Positions 37,635 to 48,664 of a DNA stretch of 64,000 nt are shown piece after piece. The notes below the pieces were generated by a model. That model was not told where the DNA came from. It ran no database searches and saw nothing but the letters and a program-made list of their open reading frames with translations. The stretch covers positions 1,032,501 through 1,096,500 of the forward strand of contig NZ_CP038439.1 in assembly GCF_004683865.2 (NCBI RefSeq). The letters run 5' to 3'. The first letter of the stretch is position 1; each line of letters starts with the position of its first letter. Origin of the DNA: Paracoccus liaowanqingii (GTDB lineage Bacteria; Pseudomonadota; Alphaproteobacteria; Rhodobacterales; Rhodobacteraceae). The position numbers and the translations under genes are program-made.

Positions 37635-38135
37635 TCAGCGCCAGCCGAGCCGCTCGTCGCGCCGCCGGGTGCGGCCCGCAAGACGCCCCAGCAGCGCCGC
37701 CAGCATCCAGCCCAGGGCAAAGCCGATCCCCGCCGCGATCAGCCCCGACGAGGTCAGGGGCAGGGCGGGCCGGAAATCGGTCCAGGTGGCGCGCAGCGTG
37801 TCGGCGTCGCGCAGCCGGTGGGGCAGGACCATCCGTTCCAGAGGCCCGGCCAGGCGCAGCATCGCCAGATCGGCCTGCGCCCGGTCCAGCCGCCCGAAGG
37901 CGCGCAGCATGTCGGCGCGGTGGCCGTCGCGGAAGGCGCTGCCCGACAGGTCGGCCAGCGCCTCGTCGCGCGTCATGTCGGCGCGGGCGGCGCTGGCGTC
38001 GAAATCCTGCGCCACCAGCGTCAGCGCATCGACCTGTCCGCCAAGCCGCTGCACATAATGGTCCGAAAACGCCGGGAACTGCGACAGCAGCGCGGCTGCA
38101 ACCGCCGCCAGCGCCAGTCGCAGCAGCCCGATCAC
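37635..38135 (-). CDS. DUF2937 membrane protein
   Basis: 166 residues starting with GTG at 38135, whose last bases form the proS stop (GTGA overlap), so it is translationally coupled to proS. Pattern of DUF2937: an N-terminal membrane segment ([30 protein letters not shown]), a central helical soluble part ([31 protein letters not shown]) and a C-terminal membrane segment ([20 protein letters not shown]). Function unknown. A longer upstream frame is only the antisense-like reading of proS codons in another phase. Confidence 0.8.
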   Translation of the reverse strand: MIGLLRLALAAVAAALLSQFPAFSDHYVQRLGGQVDALTLVAQDFDASAARADMTRDEALADLSGSAFRDGHRADMLRAFGRLDRAQADLAMLRLAGPLERMVLPHRLRDADTLRATWTDFRPALPLTSSGLIAAGIGFALGWMLAALLGRLAGRTRRRDERLGWR

Positions 38136-39493
38136 CGGTCCTGGACCGTCAGGCCCAGCATCGGCTGATAGATCTGCGCCACCCGGTGGATCGCGTCGGC
38201 GGGGGACAGTTCCTCGGACTGGCCGGTGCGGCGGCAGGTCAACTCGACCTTGTTGTTGGTCAGGCCGCGGGGCCCCACGGTGATGCGCCACGGCAGGCCG
38301 ATCAGGTCCATCGAGGCGAACTTCGCGCCCGCCCGCTCGTCCCGGTCGTCATAGAGCGGATCCAGCCCGCGATGCTGCAACTCGGCATAGATCGCCTGGC
38401 AGGCGCTGTCGGTCGAATTGTCGCCTTGCTTGAGGTTCACGATGCCCACATGGAAGGGCGTCACGCCCTCGGGCCAGATGATGCCCTTATCGTCGTGGTT
38501 GGCCTCGATGATCGCGCCCAGCAGGCGGCTGACGCCGATGCCGTGGCTGCCCATGTGGACCGGCACCTGGGTGCTGTCCGAGGTGCGCACGGTCGCGCCC
38601 ATCGCCTCGGAATACTTGGTGCCGAAGTAGAAGATCTGCCCCACCTCGATGCCGCGCGCGGTGCGGCGCCGCTCTTCGGGGATCTGGTCGAAGACCTCCT
38701 GGTCGTGGGTCTCGTCTGTGCGGGCATAGCGCGAGGTGAACTCCTCCAGCACCGCCTGGCATTCGGCCACGTCGTCATAGTCGATCTGGCGGTCGCCGAA
38801 GGTCAGGTCGGTGATCTGGCTGTCATAGAAGACCTCGGATTCGCCGGTCTCGGCCAGCACCAGGAACTCGTGCGTGTAGTCGCCGCCGATCGGGCCGCCA
38901 TCGGCGCGCATCGGGATGGCCTGCAACCCCATGCGCTCGTAGCTGCGCAGATAGCTGACCAGATGCCGGTTGTAGGCATGCAGCGCGTCTTCCTTGGTCA
39001 GGTCGAAGTTGTAGCCGTCCTTCATCAGGAACTCGCGGCCGCGCATCACGCCGAAGCGGGGGCGGATCTCGTCGCGGAACTTCCACTGGATGTGGTACAG
39101 CGTCAGCGGCAGGTCCTTGTAGCTGTTCACATGCGCGCGGAAGATGTCGGTGATCATCTCCTCGTTGGTGGGACCATAGAGCAGGTCGCGTTTGTGGCGG
39201 TCGGTGACGCGCAGCATCTCCTCGCCGTAATCGTCATAGCGGCCGGATTCGCGCCACAGGTCGGCGGGCTGCAGCGTGGGCATCAGCATGGGGATATGGC
39301 CCGCGCGCTGCTGCTCCTCGTGCACGATCTGCTCGATGCGTTTCAGCACCTTGAAGCCCAGGGGCAGCCAGGAATAGATCCCCGCCGCCTGCTGCTTGAT
39401 CATGCCCGCGCGCAGCATCAGGCGGTGGCTGACGATCTGCGCCTCCTTGGGGTCTTCCTTCAGCACGGGCAGGAAATATCGCGACAGGCGCAT
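38132..39493 (-). CDS. proS: Proline-tRNA ligase
   Basis: 453 residues, the short ProS form common in alphaproteobacteria, lacking the YbaK-like editing insertion of the long bacterial form. Class II motifs: motif 1 around [20 protein letters not shown], motif 2 [24 protein letters not shown], motif 3 [18 protein letters not shown]. The C-terminal anticodon-binding domain ends with the [10 protein letters not shown] region. [18 protein letters not shown] is the family start; GAAGGA stands ahead. Misacylation by alanine would need a trans-editing factor, which is not in the window. Confidence 0.95.
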   Translation of the reverse strand: MRLSRYFLPVLKEDPKEAQIVSHRLMLRAGMIKQQAAGIYSWLPLGFKVLKRIEQIVHEEQQRAGHIPMLMPTLQPADLWRESGRYDDYGEEMLRVTDRHKRDLLYGPTNEEMITDIFRAHVNSYKDLPLTLYHIQWKFRDEIRPRFGVMRGREFLMKDGYNFDLTKEDALHAYNRHLVSYLRSYERMGLQAIPMRADGGPIGGDYTHEFLVLAETGESEVFYDSQITDLTFGDRQIDYDDVAECQAVLEEFTSRYARTDETHDQEVFDQIPEERRRTARGIEVGQIFYFGTKYSEAMGATVRTSDSTQVPVHMGSHGIGVSRLLGAIIEANHDDKGIIWPEGVTPFHVGIVNLKQGDNSTDSACQAIYAELQHRGLDPLYDDRDERAGAKFASMDLIGLPWRITVGPRGLTNNKVELTCRRTGQSEELSPADAIHRVAQIYQPMLGLTVQDR

Positions 39494-39619
39494 GGTCGAA
39501 GTCCTTCGAAACGGTTTGGGCAGCGTTACCGGATCGGCCCGGCCTTGCCAAGCATGGCGCTTGCAACCGGCGTGCGGGGACGGCACATTCGCCGCAGTTT
39601 TCAGGGCAAAGGTCGAACG

Positions 39620-40831
39620 ATGCGCATTCCCGTACGCAAGCAGGTCATGTGGTGGGGGATCGCGGCCTTCACCCTGGCGCTGACCCTGTGGCTGCTGGGC
39701 CAGGCGGTGCTGCCCTTCATCCTGGGCGCCGGGATCGCCTATCTGCTGGACCCCGTCGCCGACCGGCTGGAGCGGGCGGGCCTGTCGCGCACCCTGTCGG
39801 TGGTGGTGATCACCTTCGCCGTCGTGCTGGCCTTCGTGGCCGTCATGCTGCTGGTCGTGCCGATCCTGCTGCGCCAGGCCACCGCCCTGGTCGAGACCGC
39901 GCCGCAGATGCTGGAACAGGGCCGGTTGTTCTTCGACACCCGCTTTCCCGACCTGATCCCGCAGGGCGCCGGGCTGCAGCAGACGCTTGTCGACCTGCAG
40001 GCCGCGGTGGGCGAGCAGGCGGGGCGGCTGGCCTCGACCGTGCTGGGGTCGGTGACGGGCGTGCTGGGCGGGATCGCGCTTCTGGTCATCGTGCCGGTGG
40101 TGGCCTTCTACCTGCTCTTGGACTGGGACAACATGGTCGAGGCGGTGGACCGCTACCTGCCGCGCGAACACGCGGGCACCATCCGCCAGCTGGCCTCCGA
40201 GATCGACGACGCGCTGTCGGGCTTCCTGCGCGGGCAGGCGGTGGTCATCGCGATCCTGGGGACCTGGTACGCCCTGGGGCTGATGTTCGTGGGCCTGCCC
40301 TTCGGCTTCTTCATCGGGATCATGGCGGCGGTCCTGTCCTTCATCCCCTATGTGGGCGTGCTGATCGGCGGGGCCACGGCCATCGGCGTGGCGCTGTTCA
40401 GCTTCTGGGGCGATCCGCTGTGGATCGGGGCGGTCGTGGCGATCTTCGCCATCGGCCAGATCGTCGAGGGCAACTATCTGCAGCCCAAGATCGTGGGCGG
40501 CCATGTCGGCCTGCATCCGGTCTGGCTGCTGCTGGCGCTGTCGGTCTTCGGCACGCTCTTCGGCTTCGTGGGCCTGGTCATGGCGGTGCCGATGGCGGCG
40601 GCGCTTGGCGTGCTGGCGCGCTTCCTGATCGCGCGCTACCGGGACAGCTCGCTCTTCACCGGGCAGGCGGTGCCGGACGAGCCCGCCCAGCCCCTGCTGG
40701 TCGAGATGGTGCCCACCGGCACCGTGGCCGACCGCCTGCGGGCCGCGCGCATGGCCTCGGACCGGGTGCGCAGCCAGCAGCAGATCGACGCCATGCAGGA
40801 AGACCTGACCCGCCGGGACGCCGAAGGGTAG
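39620..40831 (+). CDS. AI-2E family transporter (PerM-like permease)
   Basis: 403 residues, about eight membrane segments: two near the N-terminus ([33 protein letters not shown]), then a soluble stretch, then a cluster including [31 protein letters not shown], the conserved family core. Some members export autoinducer-2, others sodium ions; most are uncharacterised. AAAGG precedes this ATG. The frame is open for 2.6 kb upstream across antisense livK and proS, which I reject as coding. Six bases later hdaA begins, so they form an operon. Confidence 0.88.
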   Translation: MRIPVRKQVMWWGIAAFTLALTLWLLGQAVLPFILGAGIAYLLDPVADRLERAGLSRTLSVVVITFAVVLAFVAVMLLVVPILLRQATALVETAPQMLEQGRLFFDTRFPDLIPQGAGLQQTLVDLQAAVGEQAGRLASTVLGSVTGVLGGIALLVIVPVVAFYLLLDWDNMVEAVDRYLPREHAGTIRQLASEIDDALSGFLRGQAVVIAILGTWYALGLMFVGLPFGFFIGIMAAVLSFIPYVGVLIGGATAIGVALFSFWGDPLWIGAVVAIFAIGQIVEGNYLQPKIVGGHVGLHPVWLLLALSVFGTLFGFVGLVMAVPMAAALGVLARFLIARYRDSSLFTGQAVPDEPAQPLLVEMVPTGTVADRLRAARMASDRVRSQQQIDAMQEDLTRRDAEG

Positions 40832-40837
40832 GGCCGC

Positions 40838-41545
40838 GTGACGACCGCCTTTCCCCTCTCTCGGCAACTGACGCTGGACCTGACCACGCCGCCCGCCCAT
40901 GCGCGGGCGGATTTCCTGCCCGCGCCCGCCAATCACGCGGCATTGGCGGCGCTGGAACGCCCGCAGGACTGGCCGCAGGGGCGGATGCTGCTGATCGGCC
41001 CCGAGGGGTCGGGCAAGTCCCATCTGGCGGCCTTCTGGGCGGCCGAGAACGGCGCGCGCCGCATCACCGCCGCCGCCCTGCGCCCCGACGGGGCCGATCT
41101 GCTGGCGGCCGAGGGCGGCGCGGTGGTGGTCGAGGATGCCGACCATGCGGGCTTTGCGGCGGGCGCGGAACAGGCGCTGTTCCACCTGTGGAACCTCTGC
41201 GGGCCGCGCGAATGCCTGCTGCTGCTGACCGCGCGCACGCCGCCGCGCGATTGGGGGCTGGTGCTGCCCGACCTGCGGTCCCGGATGGACGCGATGCCGC
41301 AGGTGCGCTTGGGCTCTCCGGACGAGGCGCTGCTGGCCGCCGTGCTGGTCAAGCTGTTCGCCGACCGCCAGCTGGCCGTGCCCGCCGGGCTGATCGACTG
41401 GCTGGTGCTGCACATGGACCGCGACCTGGGCCTGGCGCGGCGCCTGGTGGCGGCGATGGACCTGGCCGCGATGGCGCGGCAGGGCCCGGTGACGCGCCGC
41501 ATCGCCGCCGACCTGCTGGACAAGCTGACCGAGGCTGACGCATGA
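40838..41545 (+). CDS. hdaA: HdaA-like regulator of DnaA
   Basis: 235 residues, a DnaA-related AAA protein without the DNA-binding domain. QLTLDL near the N-terminus (10-15) is the sliding-clamp-binding motif seen in Hda/HdaA. The P-loop is GPEGSGKSH, slightly degenerate Walker [10 protein letters not shown], and the C-terminal lid part follows. HdaA, with the DNA clamp, makes DnaA hydrolyse its ATP and prevents re-initiation. GTG start at 40838 with AGGGTAGGG ahead. Order permease-hdaA-ppk-ppx supports the call. Confidence 0.85.
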   Translation: MTTAFPLSRQLTLDLTTPPAHARADFLPAPANHAALAALERPQDWPQGRMLLIGPEGSGKSHLAAFWAAENGARRITAAALRPDGADLLAAEGGAVVVEDADHAGFAAGAEQALFHLWNLCGPRECLLLLTARTPPRDWGLVLPDLRSRMDAMPQVRLGSPDEALLAAVLVKLFADRQLAVPAGLIDWLVLHMDRDLGLARRLVAAMDLAAMARQGPVTRRIAADLLDKLTEADA

Positions 41546-41573
41546 TCGCGCCATTGCCCGATGCCGGAACACC

Positions 41574-43739
41574 ATGACCCAAGCCGACTTCCTCCGCACG
41601 CCCTTTCCCGATGCCAAGCCCCTGCCCGGAGGGACGCCCGAAGGCCCCGCCCGGTTCTTCAACCGGGAACTGTCCTGGCTGTCCTTCAACTGGCGCGTCC
41701 TGGACGAGGCGCGCAATCCGCGCGTGCCGCTGCTGGAACGCCTGCGCTTCGTGTCGATCAGCGCCACCAACCTGGACGAGTTCTACAGCGTCCGCGTGGC
41801 GGGTCTGCGCGAATTGCTGCGCGAGGGCAGCACCACGCCGTCCGATGACGGGCTGACGCCCGCCGAGCAGCTGGCCCTGATCAACGCCGATGCGCGGCGC
41901 CTGATGGGCGCGCAGCAGGGCGTCTGGACCGCCCTGCGCCGCGAGATGGAACAGGCCGGCATCGTCATCCTGTCCCGCCAGCGCCTGACCCGCGCCGAAG
42001 AGGAGTTCCTGCGCGACCATTTCCAGAACCTGGTCTTTCCGGTCCTCTCGCCGCTGGCCATCGACCCGGCGCATCCCTTTCCCTTCATCCCGAACCTGGG
42101 CTTTTCGCTGGCGCTGGAGCTGGCGCGGGAAACCGACGGGCGCCAGATGCAGGCGCTGCTGCCGATCCCCGCGCAGCTGCCGCGCTTCGTGCCCCTGCCG
42201 GGCGGCCAGCGCTTCCTGCGGCTGGAGGATCTGCTGCTGATGCACCTGTCCAGCCTGTTCCCGGGCTATCGCGACGTGGGCCATTGCAGCTTCCGCGTGC
42301 TGCGCGACAGCGATCTGGAGGTCGAGGAAGAGGCCGAGGATCTGGTCCGCGAGTTCGAGACCGCCCTGAAACGCCGCCGCCGGGGCAGCGTCATCCGGCT
42401 GAAGATCACCGGCGGCGCGCCCGACCGCCTGCGCCGCCTGATCATGGACGAGCTGGAGGTCAGCGCCGACGAGGTGATCGAGGTCGAGGGCCTTCTGGGC
42501 ATGGCCGACCTGGCCGAGCTGGTCCTGGACAGCCGCCGCGACCTGCTGTGGCCCGCCTTCGTGCCGCGCGTGCCGGAACGGGTGCAGGACCATGACGGGG
42601 ACATGTTCTCGGCCATCCGGCAAAAGGACATGCTGCTGCACCACCCCTACGAGACCTTCGACATGGTGGTGCGCTATCTGGCGCAGGCGGCGCGCGATCC
42701 CGACGTGCTGGCGATCAAGCAGACGCTGTACCGCACCAGCCGCGACAGCCCCATCGTCGACGCGCTCTGCGAGGCGGCCGAGGCGGGGAAATCCGTCACC
42801 GCGCTGGTCGAACTGAAAGCCCGCTTCGACGAGGCCGCCAACATCCGCCAGTCGCGCCGTCTGGAACGTGCGGGGGCGCATGTCGTCTACGGCTTCGTCA
42901 ACTACAAGACCCATGCCAAGATCAGCACCATCGTGCGCCGCGAGGGCGAGGGGCTGGTAACCTATACCCATTACGGCACCGGCAACTATCACCCGATCAC
43001 CGCGCGCATCTATACCGACCTGTCGCTGTTCACCTGCAACCCGGCCCTGGGGCGCGACGCGACCAAGGTCTTCAACTATCTGTCGGGCTATGTGCAGCCC
43101 GCGGGGCTGGAGAACCTGTCGATCTCGCCCATCGACCTGAAGACGCGGCTTCTGGACCTGATCGGGCGCGAGGCGGAATATGCCCGCCAGGGCCGCCCCG
43201 GCGCGATCTGGGCCAAGATGAACTCGCTGATCGAGAAGGACGTGATCGAGGCGCTGTATGCCGCCAGCGCGGCGGGCGTCAAGATCAGCCTGATCATCCG
43301 CGGCATCTGCGGAATCCGTCCGGGCATCAAGGGCTTGTCCGAGAATATTCGCGTGAAGTCGATCGTCGGGCGTTATCTGGAACACAGCCGGATCGTGTGC
43401 TTCGGTTCGGGCCACGGGCTGCCCTCGGCCAAAGCGCGGGTGTTCATCAGCTCGGCCGACTGGATGGACCGCAACCTGAACCGCCGGGTGGAAACGCTGG
43501 TCGAATGCGTCAACGACACGGTCAAGGCGCAGATCGTCAATCAGGTCATGTCCGCCAACATGGCCGACGAGGCGCAAAGCTGGCTGTTGCAGCCGGATGG
43601 GCGTTTCCTGCGTTACCTTCCCGAAGGCCGGGATGATCTGTTCAATTGTCATCGCTTTTTCATGGAAAACCCCTCCCTGTCCGGGCGGGGAACGGCAGGC
43701 GCGCGCGATGTGCCGGCGCTGACCCATTCAGCGGATTGA
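41574..43739 (+). CDS. ppk: Polyphosphate kinase 1
   Basis: Reversible synthesis of polyphosphate from ATP. 721 residues in four domains: N-terminal [19 protein letters not shown], head domain, and two catalytic C-terminal domains of phospholipase-D fold. The autophosphorylated His lies in [10 protein letters not shown], the second catalytic His in [25 protein letters not shown] and [10 protein letters not shown] are also conserved. Follows hdaA by 28 bases and precedes ppx by about 54, so synthesis and breakdown of polyphosphate are encoded together. Confidence 0.96.
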   Translation: MTQADFLRTPFPDAKPLPGGTPEGPARFFNRELSWLSFNWRVLDEARNPRVPLLERLRFVSISATNLDEFYSVRVAGLRELLREGSTTPSDDGLTPAEQLALINADARRLMGAQQGVWTALRREMEQAGIVILSRQRLTRAEEEFLRDHFQNLVFPVLSPLAIDPAHPFPFIPNLGFSLALELARETDGRQMQALLPIPAQLPRFVPLPGGQRFLRLEDLLLMHLSSLFPGYRDVGHCSFRVLRDSDLEVEEEAEDLVREFETALKRRRRGSVIRLKITGGAPDRLRRLIMDELEVSADEVIEVEGLLGMADLAELVLDSRRDLLWPAFVPRVPERVQDHDGDMFSAIRQKDMLLHHPYETFDMVVRYLAQAARDPDVLAIKQTLYRTSRDSPIVDALCEAAEAGKSVTALVELKARFDEAANIRQSRRLERAGAHVVYGFVNYKTHAKISTIVRREGEGLVTYTHYGTGNYHPITARIYTDLSLFTCNPALGRDATKVFNYLSGYVQPAGLENLSISPIDLKTRLLDLIGREAEYARQGRPGAIWAKMNSLIEKDVIEALYAASAAGVKISLIIRGICGIRPGIKGLSENIRVKSIVGRYLEHSRIVCFGSGHGLPSAKARVFISSADWMDRNLNRRVETLVECVNDTVKAQIVNQVMSANMADEAQSWLLQPDGRFLRYLPEGRDDLFNCHRFFMENPSLSGRGTAGARDVPALTHSAD

Positions 43740-43793
43740 CGGTTGGCCCCATTGGGGGCCATCAACCCATGACCTCAGGCAAGGGATATCAAG

Positions 43794-45317
43794 ATGAACG
43801 GGGTGCGAACCACCAGCGGCCGGATGATCGATCCCTTCGGGCCCAAGTTCCGCAAGCTGCCCAAGCGGGCGCTGAGCCGGCTTGGTGTCGTCGATGTCGG
43901 ATCGAACTCGATCCGGCTGGTCGTCTTCGACGGGGCGGCCCGATCGCCCGCGTATTTCTACAACGAGAAGGTGATGGCGGGGCTGGGGCAGGACATGGCC
44001 CGGACCGGCAAGCTGAACCCCAAGGGGATCGAGCGGGGCTTTTCCGCGCTGGTCCGCTTTGCGGCCCTGGCCCGGGCGATGAAGATCGAACCGCTGACCT
44101 GCGTGGCCACCGCCGCCGTGCGCGAGGCCGAGGACGGCCCCGAGTTCCAGCGCCGGGTCGAGAAGGAAACCGGCCTCAAGCTGCACGTCATCGACGGCGA
44201 GGAAGAGGCACGGCTGTCCGCGCAGGGCGTGCTGTTGGGTTGGCCCGATGCCAGGGGACTTGTCTGCGATATCGGCGGCAACTCGATGGAGCTGGCCGAG
44301 GTCGCGGACGGCAAGGTCGGGCGGCGCGTGACCTCTCAGCTGGGGCCGTTCCGGCTGCAGCAGATCCCGCCCGAACAGCTGGCCGATCATATCGCAGGCG
44401 TGCTGCGCGGGTTGGCCGATCAGATCGGGACGGATCACGACCGCATCTATCTGGTCGGCGGATCGTGGCGCGCCATCGCCCGGCTGGATATGGAGCGCAG
44501 CGCCTATCCCATGACGGTGCTGCACGAATATCGCATGACCCCCGAGGCGGTCGGCAAGACCGTCGACTGGATCGGCCAGCACGACCTGAACGCGCTGCGG
44601 GCGACGGTCGGCATCTCGGCCTCGCGGATCGAGCTGGTGCCCTTGGCGGCCCAGGTTCTGTCCCAGATGATCGAGGTCTTCGGCCCGGCGGAGCTGGCCG
44701 TGTCCAGCTATGGCATCCGCGAGGGGCTGCTGTACGAGCACATGTCCACGACCCTGCGCAAGCGCGACCCGCTGCTGGAGGCCGCGCGCTTCACCGAAAA
44801 GCAGATGGCCCGCCTGCCGGGCTTCGGCAAGAAGCTGTACCAGTTCCTGCTGCCGCTGTTTCCCGACCTGCCCCCCGAACGCGACCGGCTGATGCGGGCG
44901 GCCTGCCTGCTGCATGACACCGCGTGGCGGGCGCATCCCGATTACCGGGCCGAGGCCTGCTTCGACAATGTCACCCGCGCCAACATGGCCGCGCTGAGCC
45001 ACTCCGAGCGCATCTATCTGGGGCTGGCCCTGCTGCATCGGTATCGCAACAGCCGCGCGCAGTCGCAGATGGCGCCTCTGTTCGCGCTGCTGGACGAGGC
45101 GCAGATCCTGGAGGCCGAGATCCTGGGCAAGGCGATGCGCTTCGGCGCGATGTTCGCCACCGACGATCCCTCGGACGCCGCCAGCCTCAAGCTGATCCCG
45201 GGCGAGGCGGTCGAACTGCGCCTGACCGCGACGGGCCGCAACCTGATGGGCGAGGTCGCGCTGTCGCGGTTCCAGTCGCTGTGCAAGTCGATGGGGGTCG
45301 AGGGCGTGCTGCGCTAG
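43794..45317 (+). CDS. ppx: Exopolyphosphatase (Ppx/GppA family)
   Basis: 507 residues. Removes terminal phosphates from polyphosphate, possibly also pppGpp. ASKHA phosphatase motifs LGVVDVGSNSIRLVVFDGAA (phosphate 1), GLVCDIGGNSMELAEV (phosphate 2) and the connecting TAAVREAEDGPEF; C-terminal HD-like helical part with LLHDTAWRAHPDYRAE. The first 35 residues (MNGVRTTSGRMIDPFG...) precede the fold and are basic. A GC hairpin (near 43740-43767) lies between ppk and ppx, and a strong terminator follows. Confidence 0.93.
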   Translation: MNGVRTTSGRMIDPFGPKFRKLPKRALSRLGVVDVGSNSIRLVVFDGAARSPAYFYNEKVMAGLGQDMARTGKLNPKGIERGFSALVRFAALARAMKIEPLTCVATAAVREAEDGPEFQRRVEKETGLKLHVIDGEEEARLSAQGVLLGWPDARGLVCDIGGNSMELAEVADGKVGRRVTSQLGPFRLQQIPPEQLADHIAGVLRGLADQIGTDHDRIYLVGGSWRAIARLDMERSAYPMTVLHEYRMTPEAVGKTVDWIGQHDLNALRATVGISASRIELVPLAAQVLSQMIEVFGPAELAVSSYGIREGLLYEHMSTTLRKRDPLLEAARFTEKQMARLPGFGKKLYQFLLPLFPDLPPERDRLMRAACLLHDTAWRAHPDYRAEACFDNVTRANMAALSHSERIYLGLALLHRYRNSRAQSQMAPLFALLDEAQILEAEILGKAMRFGAMFATDDPSDAASLKLIPGEAVELRLTATGRNLMGEVALSRFQSLCKSMGVEGVLR

Positions 45318-45341
45318 GCCGGTCCGCCACCGAAATGGGAA

Positions 45342-45369
45342 GGGGCGCCCGTGACGGGGCGCCCTTTTT
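45342..45369 (+). terminator. Terminator of ppx
   Basis: GGGGCGCCC-GTGAC-GGGGCGCCC followed by T5, 25 bases after the ppx stop. The stem core GGGCGCCC is itself a palindrome and recurs in the groEL terminator 80 bases on. Confidence 0.85.
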
Positions 45370-45424
45370 CATGTCCCGACGCAGGCCAGCCCCGGCCAGG
45401 GGCCGCGCCACGGGCCCGCGCCAT

Positions 45425-45457
45425 GGAAAAAGGGCGCCCGGTGGGGCGCCCTTTTCC
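45425..45457 (-). terminator. Terminator of groESL
   Basis: GGAAAA(A)GGGCGCCC-N4-GGGCGCCCTTTTCC, stem of 8 GC pairs extended by A/T pairs, 29 bases beyond the groEL stop. A tracts on one side and T tracts on the other make it bidirectional. Confidence 0.85.
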
Positions 45458-45485
45458 GTCGGTCCTGCAAGGGGCAGGGGGATGA

Positions 45486-47463
<1,978 letters not shown>

Positions 47464-47503
47464 GATAGAACACTCCGATATTTCAGGTTGCAGTGTTTCG
47501 TTG

Positions 47504-47530
47504 TTGGCACTCACCGACTGCGAGTGCCAA
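47504..47530 (-). promoter_or_regulatory. CIRCE operator of groESL
   Basis: TTGGCACTC-N9-GAGTGCCAA is a perfect 9-base-pair inverted repeat with a nine-base spacer, matching CIRCE (TTAGCACTC-N9-GAGTGCTAA) with one symmetric change per arm. HrcA binds it to repress heat-shock genes. It overlaps or directly follows the predicted transcription start. Confidence 0.92.
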
Positions 47531-47537
47531 TGGCGGT

Positions 47538-47566
47538 GATCTAGGCAAATCCGGCGCCCGTGTCAA
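47538..47566 (-). promoter_or_regulatory. Housekeeping-type promoter of groESL
   Basis: On the minus strand TTGACA (47566-47561), a 17-base spacer and TAGATC (47543-47538). The -35 is perfect and the -10 reasonable. The start site would fall at about 47531, at the edge of the CIRCE element. Confidence 0.8.
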
Positions 47567-47653
47567 CAGCCGTGATGCCCCCGCCGGGCTGGATTCCGCC
47601 CGCCGGACGTGACAGCCTGTGGGGGACGCCGACCGATAAGGACCTGATCCCCC

Positions 47654-48661
47654 ATGCGAATGACGATTTCCGCCGCCCTGTTCGTGCTGGCGGGTCAGCC
47701 GGTCTGGGCCGCCTGTGACGGGCAGAACCTGTTCGACACCATGCCCCCCGACCGCGCCGCCGCCATCGAGGCCGCGACCGAGGGCGTGCCCTATCGGCGG
47801 GGCCTTCTGTTCGAGGCGCGGCGCGACGATCAGCGCATCATCCTGGCCGGAACCTACCATTTTGCCGATTCGCGCCATCAGGCGATGGTCGACCGGTTGC
47901 GCCCCCTGATCGCCGAGGCGGACGCGCTGTTCGTCGAGGCCGGCCCCGAGGAGGAGGCGCGTCTGGCCGAGGCGCTGACCCGCGATCCGACGCTGATGGT
48001 CAATCCCGACGGCCCGACCCTGCCCGAACGGCTGTCCGCGCCGGAATGGCAGGCGCTGGCGCAGGCCATGTCGGATCGCGGCACGCCGGCGGTGATCGCC
48101 GCCAAGATGCGGCCTTGGTACGTGGCGATGATGCTGGGCGTGTCGCCTTGCATGGTGCGCACCATGGCCGAGACGGGCGATGCGGGCGGGCTGGACCATC
48201 TTCTGGTCGCCGAGGCCGAGGCGGCCGGCACTCCTATCCGCCCGCTGGAGCCGTGGGACACGATCTTCGGCCTCTTCGAGGGGCTGACCCCGCAGCAGGA
48301 ACTGGACATGATCCGCGCGGGCCTGCCGGCAGCAGGCTATGCCGACGATTATGCGGTGACGCTGACGGACGCCTATTTCGATGGCGACGTGTGGAAGATC
48401 TGGGAGTTCGGCCGCTTCGACGCCATCGCCAATTCGGGGCTGTCGCGGGCCGAGGTGGATCGCCAGATGAGCTTTGCCCAGACCCGGCTGATGGATGACC
48501 GCAACCGCGCCTGGATCGCGCCGCTGACGCGCGGCGCCGTCGAGGCCGCGTCCGAGGGGCAGGGGATCGTCGCGGCGTTCGGCGCATTGCACCTGCCCGG
48601 CGCGGCGGGGGTGCTGGCCCTGCTGGAGGCCGAGGGCTTCGACATTAACAGGCTGGACTGA
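47654..48661 (+). CDS. TraB/GumN family protein
   Basis: 335 residues. Signal peptide MRMTISAALFVLAGQPVWAA, then a TraB/GumN domain: LAGTYHFADSRHQAMVDRL (the GxxH motif near the start), ALFVEAGPEEEARL with its Glu, and the C-terminal VAAFGALHLPGAAGVLALL (the GxxHxxG motif). These motifs make a putative metal site like that of the metallopeptidase-like TraB/TIKI fold. Probably periplasmic; target unknown. Divergent from groES. Confidence 0.85.
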   Translation: MRMTISAALFVLAGQPVWAACDGQNLFDTMPPDRAAAIEAATEGVPYRRGLLFEARRDDQRIILAGTYHFADSRHQAMVDRLRPLIAEADALFVEAGPEEEARLAEALTRDPTLMVNPDGPTLPERLSAPEWQALAQAMSDRGTPAVIAAKMRPWYVAMMLGVSPCMVRTMAETGDAGGLDHLLVAEAEAAGTPIRPLEPWDTIFGLFEGLTPQQELDMIRAGLPAAGYADDYAVTLTDAYFDGDVWKIWEFGRFDAIANSGLSRAEVDRQMSFAQTRLMDDRNRAWIAPLTRGAVEAASEGQGIVAAFGALHLPGAAGVLALLEAEGFDINRLD

Positions 48662-48664
48662 GGC

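Noticed and set aside
37016..39619. Upstream 868 codons of an open frame that runs into the AI-2E permease
   Set aside because: The stretch is antisense to livK, DUF2937 and proS. Permease sequence starts at MRIPVRKQ with its own Shine-Dalgarno at 39620.
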